DNA from: Streptomyces subrutilus
GTDB taxonomy: Bacteria > Actinomycetota > Actinomycetes > Streptomycetales > Streptomycetaceae
Reading direction: 5' to 3'
NCBI RefSeq assembly: GCF_008704535.1
Contig: NZ_CP023701.1
Coordinates: 3,908,501-3,972,500, forward strand
DNA: 64,000 bases
How positions within the stretch are numbered: position 1 is the stretch's first letter; every line of letters begins with the position of its first letter. The translations under genes and the position numbers were made by a program. This document shows, one piece after another, positions 27,201-34,749 of this stretch. The notes beneath the pieces were generated by a model. That model did not search any database and was not told where the DNA came from. It saw nothing but the letters and a program-made list of their open reading frames with translations.

Positions 27201-27773
27201 ACGGTGGGCGGTATCGACGCCCGCTCGCTCGACGGAGACGATGTGCGGGCACGCGTGGGCCTGTGCGCCCAGGACGCCCACATCTTCGACAGCTCCGTAC
27301 GGGAGAACATGCGGCTGGCCCGTACCGGGGCGAGCGAGGCGCAACTGCGCGGGGCGCTGGCGGCGGCCCGGCTGCTGGAGTGGGCCGAGGGCCTGCCGGA
27401 CGGGCTGGACACGCTGGTCGGCGAGCACGGCGAGCGGATCTCGGGCGGCCAGCGCCAGCGCCTGGCCCTGGCCCGCGCCCTGCTCGCCGACTTCCCGGTC
27501 CTGGTCTTGGACGAGCCCGCAGAGCACTTGGACCTGGCGACCGCGGACGCCCTGACGGCGGACTTGCTGGCCGCGACCGAGGGCCGCACCACCGTGCTGA
27601 TCACCCACCGGCTGGCCGGTCTGGAGGCGGTGGACGAGGTGCTCGTACTGGACCGCGGCGAGGTGGTCCAGCGGGGCGGCTACGCGGATCTGGCCGCCAC
27701 CGAGGGGCCGCTGCGCCGACTGCTCGAACGGGAACGGCAAGCGGACGGAATGGTGGCCGACTTTCCTCAATAA
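24204..27773 (+). CDS. cydCD: Fused CydDC ABC exporter for cytochrome bd assembly
   Basis: 1189 aa, two complete half-transporters in one chain. First half: membrane domain about 15-320, Walker A GPSGAGKST, signature LSAGQRQRLALARAF, Walker B VLLLDEPTAALD. Second half: membrane domain about 620-910, Walker A GPSGSGKTT, signature ISGGQRQRLALARALL, Walker B VLVLDEPAEHLD. CydDC exports thiols (glutathione/cysteine in E. coli) and is needed for bd oxidase assembly. The start codon ATG shares its G with a perfect parS site, so the protein begins M-FHVK-P. GGGG precedes the ATG. Confidence 0.97.
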   Translation: MFHVKPIDPRLLRYARSTRLFLGAVVALGLVGAALVVGQAMLIAEVVVGAFEDGLSGAALRTPLLLLAAVALGRALVAWLTELAAHRTGAAVKSELRRRLLDRAADLGPGWLTTQRTGSLVALATRGVDALDDYFSRYLPQLGLAVVVPVAVLARVVTEDWVSAAIIVVTLPLIPVFMILIGMATQSRMDRQWRLLSRLSGHFLDVVAGLPTLKVFGRAKAQAESIRKITDDYRRATMQTLRIAFLSSFALELLATLSVALVAVTIGMRLVHGELDLYTGLVILILAPEAYLPLRQVGAQYHAAAEGLAAAEEIFTVLETPVAHAGGESALPNGAPLRIEVDGVAVRYEGRGEASPGPVSLSVGPGECVALTGPSGAGKSTLLQVLLGFVAPTAGRVRIAGVDLTELDADRWRERIAWVPQRPHLFAGTIAENVRLARPGASDDEVAAALRDAGAWEFVTALPRGAATLLGEGGVGLSAGQRQRLALARAFLADRPVLLLDEPTAALDGETEAAVVDAVRRLAAGRTVLLVVHRPALLAVADRVVALAAVDSPERPLPRALASGRDGAAGAGSGAPDAAAPDAGEWILGAAPERVRAGGAADSGGADPLRRVRAVASAWQGRFRLGLFLGALAVGCSVGLMAVSGWLISRASEQPPVLYLMVAVTATRAFGLGRAVFRYAERLVSHDAVLRMLADLRVSVYRRLERIAPAGLREHRRGDLLSRLVADADTLQDYWLRWLLPVGTAVLVGTGSVAFTAWLLPEAGAVLAVGLLVAGLAVPALSGATARRAERRLAPARGELATRVADLLTGTAELVVAGALQGRKDRTRESDGALTRIAARGAGATGLGSGLSSLVCGLTVVGAAAVAANAVQDGRLGGVAMAVAVLTPLAAFEAVNGLPLAVQYRQRVRRSAERVYEVIDAPIPVVEPAYPAQPPASPFPLRLTGLTARHPGQERDALHGLDLTLEAGRRIAVVGPSGSGKTTLAQVLLRFLDPCEGAYTVGGIDARSLDGDDVRARVGLCAQDAHIFDSSVRENMRLARTGASEAQLRGALAAARLLEWAEGLPDGLDTLVGEHGERISGGQRQRLALARALLADFPVLVLDEPAEHLDLATADALTADLLAATEGRTTVLITHRLAGLEAVDEVLVLDRGEVVQRGGYADLAATEGPLRRLLERERQADGMVADFPQ
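24206..24219. promoter_or_regulatory. parS: parS cluster 3: single ParB site overlapping the cydCD start
   Basis: A perfect GTTTCACGTGAAAC begins at the third base of the cydCD ATG and encodes the next four residues FHVK. ParB binding would occlude the start of the gene. Confidence 0.95.
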
Positions 27774-27797
27774 ATGGGACTAACTAGGCTCAAGGGC

Positions 27798-29534
27798 ATG
27801 TCAGCGCAGGAGTCGCAGGAATCGCCGGACCGATCACCGGGAACCCCGGACCCGCTGGAGGCCGCCACCCAGGCCACCCGGAGTCTGCAGGGCCTGTCCA
27901 CGGAGCTCACGGCCCGGGTCCCCCAGTTGTTGGAGGCCATGCGGTCGGTCGGTACGGGGTTGGAACTGCACTCGACGCTGGACCGCATCTGCGAGACGGC
28001 GGCCGAGCTGGCCAACGCCCGGTACGCGGCGATCGGTGTCGTCGACACGGAGGGCCGGGGCCTCTCGGACTTCGTCACCTTCGGGATCAGCACCGAACTG
28101 GCCCGGAAGATCGGCCACCGGCCGGACGGCAAGCGGGGCCTGCTCGGCGCCCTGATCTCGCACCCCGACACGGTGCACCTCTCCGACCTGACGAAGGACC
28201 CGCGCTCCGCCGGATTCCCCGCCCACCATCCGCCGATGAAGACCTTCCTCGGCGTTCCGATCCGCGTCCAGGGAGAGATCTTCGGCAACCTCTACCTCGC
28301 GGAGAAGAACGGCGGCGGCGAGTTCAACGACTACGACGTCCACATGGTCCGGGTGCTCGCCACCGAGGCGGGCATCGCCATCGGCAACGCCCGGCTCTAC
28401 GAGGCCGCCACCCAGCGCGAGCGCTGGATCGACGGGTCGGTGGCCGTCACCACCGCCCTGCTGTCGGGCGGAGACGCGGACGACGCGCTGGCAGTCGTCG
28501 CCGAGCAGGCCCGTCGCCTCGCCGATTCCGCCGCCGGGATCGTGATGCTGCCGGCCGAGGACGGCGGGATGGAGATCGTCGCGGTCTCCGCCGAGAACCC
28601 GGCGACCTCGCTCGGCGTGGTGATCCCCGCCGAGAGCCCGGTGGTGGACAAGCTGCTCCGGGGCGAGCCGGTCTTCGTGGACGACGCCGCTGCCGATCCC
28701 CGCATGATCAGTCGGCTGACCAGCCAGTACGGGCCGTGCATGATGCTGCCGCTGCACAGCGGGGGCCGGGTGCTGGGAGCGCTGGTCACCCCGCGGGCCC
28801 GCGGCAAGCGGCCGTTCAGCGAGTCCGAGCGGACCCTCGCCACGCAGTTCGCCTCCCAGGCGGCGCTGGCCCTGATGATGGCCGAGGCGCAGCGCGACCG
28901 GGAGCGGCTCGCCGTGTTCGAGGACCGCGACCGCATCGCGCGCGACCTCCACGACCTGGTCATCCAGCGGTTGTTCGCCACCGGGATGATGCTGGAGGGC
29001 GCCCAGCGCCGGTCCATCGTCCCCGAGGTGCGCGACGGCGTCGGCAAGGCCGTGGACGAGCTGGACGTGACGATCCAGGAGATCCGCACCGCGATCTTCG
29101 CCCTGCAGCAGGGCCCGGCCGAGGCTCCGTCTGGGCTCCGCACCCGGGTGCTGCGGGAGATCAACATGGCAGCGGTGCCCCTGGGGTTCAAGCCCGCGCA
29201 CCGCTTCCTCGGCCCCATCGACGCGGTCGTCGGCGAACTGGTCGGAAAGAACCTGATCGCAGCGCTCCGCGAGGCCCTTTCCAACGCCTTCCGGCATGCC
29301 GAGGCCTCGCGGATCGAAGTGGTCCTGGACTCCACCGTCACTCTGGCAGACGGCCGGCCCGGGGTGCGTCTGGAGGTCGCGGACGACGGGGTGGGCATCG
29401 CGGAGGGCGGCCGTCGCAGCGGTCTGCGGAACCTGCGCCGGCGGGCGGAATCGCTGGGCGGGGCGAGCTCGTACGGTCCCGGCATCGGCGAGGACGGCGG
29501 CGGGACCACCCTGGTGTGGGAGGCCCCGCTCTGA
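27798..29534 (+). CDS. Sensor histidine kinase with two GAF domains (DevS/DosT-like), possible haem gas sensor
   Basis: 578 aa. Two GAF domains (about 55-205 and 220-365), a HisKA_3 dimerisation segment with RIARDLHDLVIQRLFATGMML (phospho-acceptor His near 390), and a C-terminal HATPase (LREALSNAFRHAEAS, VADDGVGIAEGG, SGLRNLRRRAESLGG). The first GAF carries GFPAHHPPMKTFLGVPI with His143-His144; in mycobacterial DevS and DosT the haem-binding His lies in this type of segment. No response regulator is adjacent, so it is an orphan kinase. It follows cydCD by 24 bp to the start codon and could be cotranscribed. ATG 27774 is an alternative start. Confidence 0.88.
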   Translation: MSAQESQESPDRSPGTPDPLEAATQATRSLQGLSTELTARVPQLLEAMRSVGTGLELHSTLDRICETAAELANARYAAIGVVDTEGRGLSDFVTFGISTELARKIGHRPDGKRGLLGALISHPDTVHLSDLTKDPRSAGFPAHHPPMKTFLGVPIRVQGEIFGNLYLAEKNGGGEFNDYDVHMVRVLATEAGIAIGNARLYEAATQRERWIDGSVAVTTALLSGGDADDALAVVAEQARRLADSAAGIVMLPAEDGGMEIVAVSAENPATSLGVVIPAESPVVDKLLRGEPVFVDDAAADPRMISRLTSQYGPCMMLPLHSGGRVLGALVTPRARGKRPFSESERTLATQFASQAALALMMAEAQRDRERLAVFEDRDRIARDLHDLVIQRLFATGMMLEGAQRRSIVPEVRDGVGKAVDELDVTIQEIRTAIFALQQGPAEAPSGLRTRVLREINMAAVPLGFKPAHRFLGPIDAVVGELVGKNLIAALREALSNAFRHAEASRIEVVLDSTVTLADGRPGVRLEVADDGVGIAEGGRRSGLRNLRRRAESLGGASSYGPGIGEDGGGTTLVWEAPL

Positions 29535-29622
29535 GGCGTGTCCGCGCCGTCGCACCGGGTCCGCGGGAGCCGGCGCCGAGGTGGCTCGGCAGCACGGGGC
29601 GGCCGGCTCCGCGAACGGCGTT

Positions 29623-30501
29623 CTAGAGGGGCGTCCGCGGCTGTGCCGCGGCGCGCTCGGCCAGGATGCGCTCGATGACGACGGCGACCCCGTCCTCGTT
29701 GTTGGCGGTCGTGCGGCCGGAGGCCGCCGCGATCACGTCCGGGTGGGCGTTGCCCATCGCGTACGAGGTGCCGGCCCAGCCGAGCATCTCCACGTCGTTC
29801 GGCATGTCGCCGAAGGCGACGACCTCGGCCGGGGAAATGCCCCGTTCGGCGCAGCACAGGGCCAGCGTGCTCGCCTTGGAGACACCCGGACCGCTGATCT
29901 CCAGCAGGGCGGTCGGGCTGGAGCGCGTGATCGAGGCGTAGTCGCCGGCCGCGGAGCGGGCCAGGGTGAGGAACTCGTCCGGCGCGAGCTCGGCGTGGTG
30001 CGCGAGCAGCTTGAGCACGGGCTCGGCGCTTCCTTCCGCGTCCTCGTAGAGGAGCTTCTCGGCCGTCGCGACGTGGGCTCCGGGGTCCTGGAAGAAGGGC
30101 GGGTAGTCGGGCTCGTAGGTGATGCCGGTGGTGAGTTCGACGGCGAAGGTGATGCCGGGGACGGCGGCCCGCAGGGCCTCGACGACGGAGATCGCCACGG
30201 TTCGCTCCAGCGGCCTGACCCGCACGAACTCCGGTTCACCGTGCAGGTCGACCACCGCGGCGCCGTTGGCGCAGATCGCGAGTCCGTGGCCGTGGACGTG
30301 GTCGCTGACCACACCCATCCACCGGGCCGGGCGTCCCGTCACGAAGAAGACCTCGATCCCGGCCTCCTCGGCGGCAGCGAGCGCGGCGACGGTGCGGGGC
30401 GACACCGACTGGTCATCGCGCAGCAGCGTGCCGTCGAGGTCGGTGGCGATCAGCCGGGGCATGGGGAAGGGCCCTTCCGGGCGCTGGGGAGCCGAGGTCA
30501 C
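29623..30501 (-). CDS. Cof-type HAD phosphatase (HAD-IIB)
   Basis: 292 aa from the chosen GTG. Motif [24 protein letters not shown] motif [45 protein letters not shown] (read as motifs III and IV with usual spacing) and a type IIB cap between. Acts on sugar phosphates or riboflavin precursors in this family; substrate unknown. Start is uncertain: GTG 30501 (GGAG upstream), ATG 30519 and ATG 30462 are all possible. It is a paralogue of the gene at 47835-48647. Confidence 0.85.
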   Translation of the reverse strand: MTSAPQRPEGPFPMPRLIATDLDGTLLRDDQSVSPRTVAALAAAEEAGIEVFFVTGRPARWMGVVSDHVHGHGLAICANGAAVVDLHGEPEFVRVRPLERTVAISVVEALRAAVPGITFAVELTTGITYEPDYPPFFQDPGAHVATAEKLLYEDAEGSAEPVLKLLAHHAELAPDEFLTLARSAAGDYASITRSSPTALLEISGPGVSKASTLALCCAERGISPAEVVAFGDMPNDVEMLGWAGTSYAMGNAHPDVIAAASGRTTANNEDGVAVVIERILAERAAAQPRTPL

Positions 30502-30569
30502 GGCTCCATCTTCGCCCATGACCCCCAGCGGACGGACCAAGATCGAGACGTCCTGCCGGAACGGCCGGT

Positions 30570-30650
30570 GTTTCACGTGAAACATGGCCCGGAGCCGCCT
30601 CGTGTTTCACGTGAAACATCGATCCGAGGCGCGCGTGTTTCACGTGAAAC
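30570..30650. promoter_or_regulatory. parS: parS cluster 4: three ParB-binding sites
   Basis: Three perfect GTTTCACGTGAAAC sites at 30570-30583, 30604-30617 and 30637-30650 (start-to-start 34 and 33 bp) in the intergenic region between the divergent Cof-type HAD and the LLM oxidoreductase. Confidence 0.96.
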
Positions 30651-30744
30651 ACGCTCGTGGGCGTCCGTGGGCCGCGGTAGAGCCCCTGCGCACCGCGTGC
30701 CGACGAGGTGCGGGCGCCGTTGCCCGACCCGTAGGCTCGAACGC

Positions 30745-31650
30745 ATGAGTCTGCGTCTGAGTACGGTGATCCTTCCGGTACGTCGATGGCACGAGGGCGG
30801 CCGTGACCAGTGGCAGCGGGCCGAGCGCCTCGGATTCCACACCGCCTACACCTACGACCACCTCTCCTGGCGGACGTTCCGCGACGGCCCGTGGTTCGGC
30901 GCGGTGCCCACGCTGACCGCGGCGGCCGCCGTCACCGAGCGGCTGCGCCTGGGCACGCTCGTCACCTCGCCGAACTTCCGCCACCCGGTGACCCTGGCCA
31001 AGGACCTCATCAGCCTGGACGACGTTTCCGCCGGGCGGATCACCCTGGGCATCGGCGCGGGCGGCAACGGCTTCGACGCGACCGCGCTGGGCCAGGAGCC
31101 CTGGAGCCCGCGGGAGCGCGCCGACCGCTTCGCCGAATTCGTGACGCTGCTGGACCGGCTGCTGACGGAGGGGGCGGTGAGCGACCGGGGCACCTTCTAC
31201 TCCGCCGACGAGGCCCGCAACATCCCCGGCTGCGTGCAGTCCCCGAGGCTGCCGTTCGCCGTCGCCGCGACGGGCCCGCGCGGCCTGAAGCTCGCCGCCC
31301 GCCACGGCCAGGCCTGGGTGACCACGGGTGATCCGAAGCTGTTCGAGGAGGGCACTGCGGCCCAGTCGCTGGAAGCCCTGCGCGGGCAGATGGCGAAGCT
31401 CGACAAGGCCCTCGCCGAGATCGGGCGGAACCCCGGGCCCATGGAGAAGATCCTGCTGACGGGCTTCACCCCCGAGCGCAACACCCTGCTGCAGTCCGTG
31501 GACGCGTTCGTCGACTTCGCCGGCCGCCACCGTGAGTTGGGCTTCACCGAACTGGTGGTCCACGCGCCGATCCCGGACTCCGACTTCGCCGCGGACGAGA
31601 CCGTCTTCGAGAAGATCGCGACCGAGGCCCTGGCACAGCTGGACGGCTGA
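30745..31650 (+). CDS. LLM-class flavin/F420-dependent oxidoreductase
   Basis: 301 aa luciferase-like fold. Features are the N-terminal VILPVRRWHEGG, LGFHTAYTYDHLSW, LRLGTLVTSPNFRHPVTLAKD, ITLGIGAGGNG and a C-terminal FTELVVHAPIPDSDF. Such actinobacterial proteins usually bind coenzyme F420, but the cofactor and substrate are inferred. The ATG follows soon after parS cluster 4; no good Shine-Dalgarno sequence is visible. The preceding long open frame is a non-coding extension. Confidence 0.85.
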   Translation: MSLRLSTVILPVRRWHEGGRDQWQRAERLGFHTAYTYDHLSWRTFRDGPWFGAVPTLTAAAAVTERLRLGTLVTSPNFRHPVTLAKDLISLDDVSAGRITLGIGAGGNGFDATALGQEPWSPRERADRFAEFVTLLDRLLTEGAVSDRGTFYSADEARNIPGCVQSPRLPFAVAATGPRGLKLAARHGQAWVTTGDPKLFEEGTAAQSLEALRGQMAKLDKALAEIGRNPGPMEKILLTGFTPERNTLLQSVDAFVDFAGRHRELGFTELVVHAPIPDSDFAADETVFEKIATEALAQLDG

Positions 31651-31661
31651 CGGCTGACGCG

Positions 31662-31698
31662 GTCGTCGGCGCCGCCCCTCGGAGGCGGCGCCGACGAC
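31662..31698. terminator. Bidirectional intrinsic terminator
   Basis: A 15 bp perfect stem (left 31662-31676, right 31684-31698) with a 7 nt loop lies between the convergent LLM and TPR-protein genes. Confidence 0.85.
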
Positions 31699-31701
31699 GG
31701 C

Positions 31702-34700
31702 TCAGGCCGTCAGCTGAGTGACCACGCGTTGGGCCGCGGGCAGCAGCCATTCGGGCACGGTCTCCTCGGGCAGCGCGCCGACCTCGTCGATCAGCGCCGA
31801 GATCCTCGCGGCTCCGGCCGCGGGACGGCCCCGCTCCTGCTCCGTCCAAGCTGCGTTGTTCAGGCACTGGAACCGGTCCCGCAGGTACTCCGGGCCCAGC
31901 TCGGCGTAGATGCCCGCCGCCCGGTCCCACAGCTCGATCTCCTCCACGCGCAGGGCCTCCACCTGCGCCGCACCCAGCCTGCCCGCAGCTGTTGGATCCC
32001 CGTCGTCCACGCTCCCGTCAGCGTCAGCGTCAGCGTCGGCGTCGGCGACGTCATCATCGTCGTCCTCATCGGCGTCCTCGCCGACCCGCCGGTCCAGTAC
32101 CTGTGCCAGCTGGTGCCAGGTCTGGGCGAGCTCCGGGCGCAGTTCGGCGCTGTCCGCGTCCGGGGCGAGGGCCGCCGCCTCCAGTACCGAGACGGCCTCG
32201 CCCATCAGCGCGCGGGCCCTGGCCACCCCCGCGTCCCCGACCTCCTCGCGCAGGCCCAGCCAGGCCAGGGACCTCAGGACCCGGACCTCGGACACCGGGG
32301 CGTCCCCGGTCCGTCGGTACAGCTCCAGTGCCCGCCCGTACGCGGCCGTCGCCTCCACGGGCAGCCCCGCGCCCGACAACGCCTCGGCCGCCGAGTGCGC
32401 CAGGTTCGCCTGGGGACGCGGGTTCTCCCAGTCCGCCGCCGCCTCGGCCGCCAGCAGGTACTGCTCGGCCGCGGGCCGGGGCTCACCGAGCTCGCGCAGC
32501 AGGTCCCCCAGGAACTCCCTCCCGAACACGGCCTGTTCCGCACCGTGCTCCAGCAGGTCGGGCAGCGCCGACTGCAGCACCTCGGCCGCCTCGGCGGTCC
32601 GCCCGTCCCGCGCGTACGCCCGGGCCAGCATCAGCCGGGCCTGCGCCCCGCCGTCGGCGCTCAGGCCGGCCTGGTCGAACCAGTGGGCCCCGGCCAGGGC
32701 GTGAGCGGCCGCCTCCCGGACCGCTTCGCCGCGCCGCAGCAGGATGTCCGCGAGGGTCAGCCGTACGGCGCCCTGCGCCTCGGCGTCGACGACTTCGGCG
32801 GCGTGCTCCAGCCCGGCCCGGGCGGCCTCCTCGGCCTCCGCGGGCCGGCCCAGCGACATCAGGACCCCGGCCCGCAGGGTGAGCGGGTCGACCGCCTGCC
32901 ACGGCCGGCCGGCCGCGACCGCCCGTACGGCGGCCGCCGCCAGCAGTGCCTCCGCCCGCTCGGGGTCGCCCTGCGAGAGCGCGAGGCGGCCCAGCATCTC
33001 CTCTGCCTCCGCGACCAGGTCGGCCGCGGTGTCCGCGTGGGCCGCGACGAAGGCGGTCAGCTCCGCCACCAGCTCGGCGTGGCCGTCGCCCGGAGCGTCC
33101 GCGTGCTCGTGGTCGTGCGGCGCCTCCACCGAGCGCAGGTATGACTCCACGCGGATCTCCGAGAGCTCCACGAGCGCGATCCGCCGGGCCCGCAGCGGCT
33201 CGTCGGCGTCCAGTGCCGTCGCGGCCCGGGCCGCAGCCCGGAACAGCTCCCGCACCTCCGCGGGCGCCGCCCCGGACTGGGCGGCCGTACCGGCCAGCCG
33301 CAGTTCGGCCAAGGCGGCGCGCTCGGCCCGGCCCAGCGCGCGGTACGCGTCCCGTACCGTCCCCAGCAGCTGCGGCGCCTCCTCGGCCCCGCGACGGGCG
33401 GCGGCCAGGGCGTGGTGGTCCGCCAGGTCGGCCGAGACCAGTGGATCGGGCTCCGGCCGGGCGTCCTGGCGTACGGCCACCTCGGCCCAGAGGGCGCCGG
33501 CGCCGGGGTGCCCCACGTCCCGGGCCCGCCGGGCCCGTTCCACCAGCTCGGTGAAGTCCGCGGGCGGGGCCGCGGGCCCGGACCGGGTGACGGGCGCGGA
33601 GGGCGGAGCGCCCGGCCCGGAGGGCGACGGCGGCAGCGTGGCACTGCGCACGCCCAGCGGCAGGACGTCCACCAGCGGCTCCCGCCCGACCCGGGCCAGG
33701 AACCGGTCGGAGATCCGGCTGGTGCCGTTGCGGGCGTCGAAGCGGCGGGCGATGTCGAGCGCACCCGCGTACAGCACTTCGTGCAGCTCGGAGACGGTGC
33801 GCGGGACGCCCTCGTAGGGGACGGCGGCGCTGCCTCCGTGCCCCAGCTGCTCCAGTCGGCGCAGCAGCACGAGGACGCCGCCGTGGAAGGCCAGTTGGTC
33901 GTCGACGTTGGCGAGCGGCGCGACGTGGCCGGCGTGTTCGGCGAGGATCTCCAGGCCGCGGGACTCGTTTCCGGTGAGCGCGCAGAACTCGATGTGCTTT
34001 CCGATGGTGGGCAGCAGGCTTTCGTTGCCCCGGGCCATGCGGTAGCCGCGCAGGTGGTGCGCGCGGGCCTCGTCGGCCCGGCCGAGCCGCAGCAGCGGCA
34101 GCAGGGAGGTGGCGAGCACCCGGTGGGGCTCCTCGGCGCAGGTCAGATCGCCTTCCAGCACCGGCTTCCAGAGGTCCAAGGCCTCGTCGTCGTTGCCGTG
34201 CAGGACGGCGTACTGGCCCTGGCCGTTCAGCTCGCAGGCCTGGCAGTCGCTCATGTCGTCGCGCTCGGCCGCCAGCCAGCGGCCGAAGGCGCGCTCCGCG
34301 CGGTCGTCGTCGCCGGTGGCGTGGGCGAGCCAGAGCTCGGCCTCGCGCACCGGACGCTCGCTGTGACCCGCGATCCGGTAGCGGCGCTCCATCTCGTCGA
34401 GCCAGCCGGTCGCCGACTCCAGCGGGATGCCCGGGGAGTCGGAGATCGCCGTGGCCACCCACTTGAACTGCCAGTACAGGGAGTGCGCCTCCCATGCGGA
34501 GAAGGCCCCCGGGTCCTTGTCGTACTCCTGGAGCAGGCGGGCGAAGGGGACGACCATCTTCGACGATTCGGAGCTGTACAGGTAGGCGTTGATCAGGTTG
34601 TCGAGTGCGCTGCGGAAGAGTGCCGGGTCGCCGCAGGCCTCGGCGGCGGCCGCCAGTACCTCGGCGTGGGCGTTGCGCGCGGCGCCGTTCGGGGCCTCGG

Positions 34701-34749
34701 CGTTCTCGGCCAGGCCCCGTTCGATCTCGTCGCGGGTCATCGCGGTCAC
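31702..34749 (-). CDS. Large TPR-rich protein coupled to an HSP90-like ATPase
   Basis: 1015 aa, soluble, almost wholly helical with many degenerate TPR-like units rich in Ala and Glu (e.g. AEEAARAGLEHAAEVVDAEAQ, SAAEALSGAGLPVEATAAYGRALELYR). A Pro/Ala/Ser-rich linker near residue 375 (LPPSPSGPGAPPSAP) divides N- and C-terminal halves. Near residue 900 an acidic stretch of Asp and Asp-Ala repeats occurs. The GTG start overlaps the stop of the upstream HSP90-like gene (GTGA), with GGAGGA 6-7 nt before it, so the two are translationally coupled and probably act together. Function unknown; a protein-binding partner or co-chaperone is an inference. Confidence 0.8.
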   Translation of the reverse strand: MTAMTRDEIERGLAENAEAPNGAARNAHAEVLAAAAEACGDPALFRSALDNLINAYLYSSESSKMVVPFARLLQEYDKDPGAFSAWEAHSLYWQFKWVATAISDSPGIPLESATGWLDEMERRYRIAGHSERPVREAELWLAHATGDDDRAERAFGRWLAAERDDMSDCQACELNGQGQYAVLHGNDDEALDLWKPVLEGDLTCAEEPHRVLATSLLPLLRLGRADEARAHHLRGYRMARGNESLLPTIGKHIEFCALTGNESRGLEILAEHAGHVAPLANVDDQLAFHGGVLVLLRRLEQLGHGGSAAVPYEGVPRTVSELHEVLYAGALDIARRFDARNGTSRISDRFLARVGREPLVDVLPLGVRSATLPPSPSGPGAPPSAPVTRSGPAAPPADFTELVERARRARDVGHPGAGALWAEVAVRQDARPEPDPLVSADLADHHALAAARRGAEEAPQLLGTVRDAYRALGRAERAALAELRLAGTAAQSGAAPAEVRELFRAAARAATALDADEPLRARRIALVELSEIRVESYLRSVEAPHDHEHADAPGDGHAELVAELTAFVAAHADTAADLVAEAEEMLGRLALSQGDPERAEALLAAAAVRAVAAGRPWQAVDPLTLRAGVLMSLGRPAEAEEAARAGLEHAAEVVDAEAQGAVRLTLADILLRRGEAVREAAAHALAGAHWFDQAGLSADGGAQARLMLARAYARDGRTAEAAEVLQSALPDLLEHGAEQAVFGREFLGDLLRELGEPRPAAEQYLLAAEAAADWENPRPQANLAHSAAEALSGAGLPVEATAAYGRALELYRRTGDAPVSEVRVLRSLAWLGLREEVGDAGVARARALMGEAVSVLEAAALAPDADSAELRPELAQTWHQLAQVLDRRVGEDADEDDDDDVADADADADADGSVDDGDPTAAGRLGAAQVEALRVEEIELWDRAAGIYAELGPEYLRDRFQCLNNAAWTEQERGRPAAGAARISALIDEVGALPEETVPEWLLPAAQRVVTQLTA

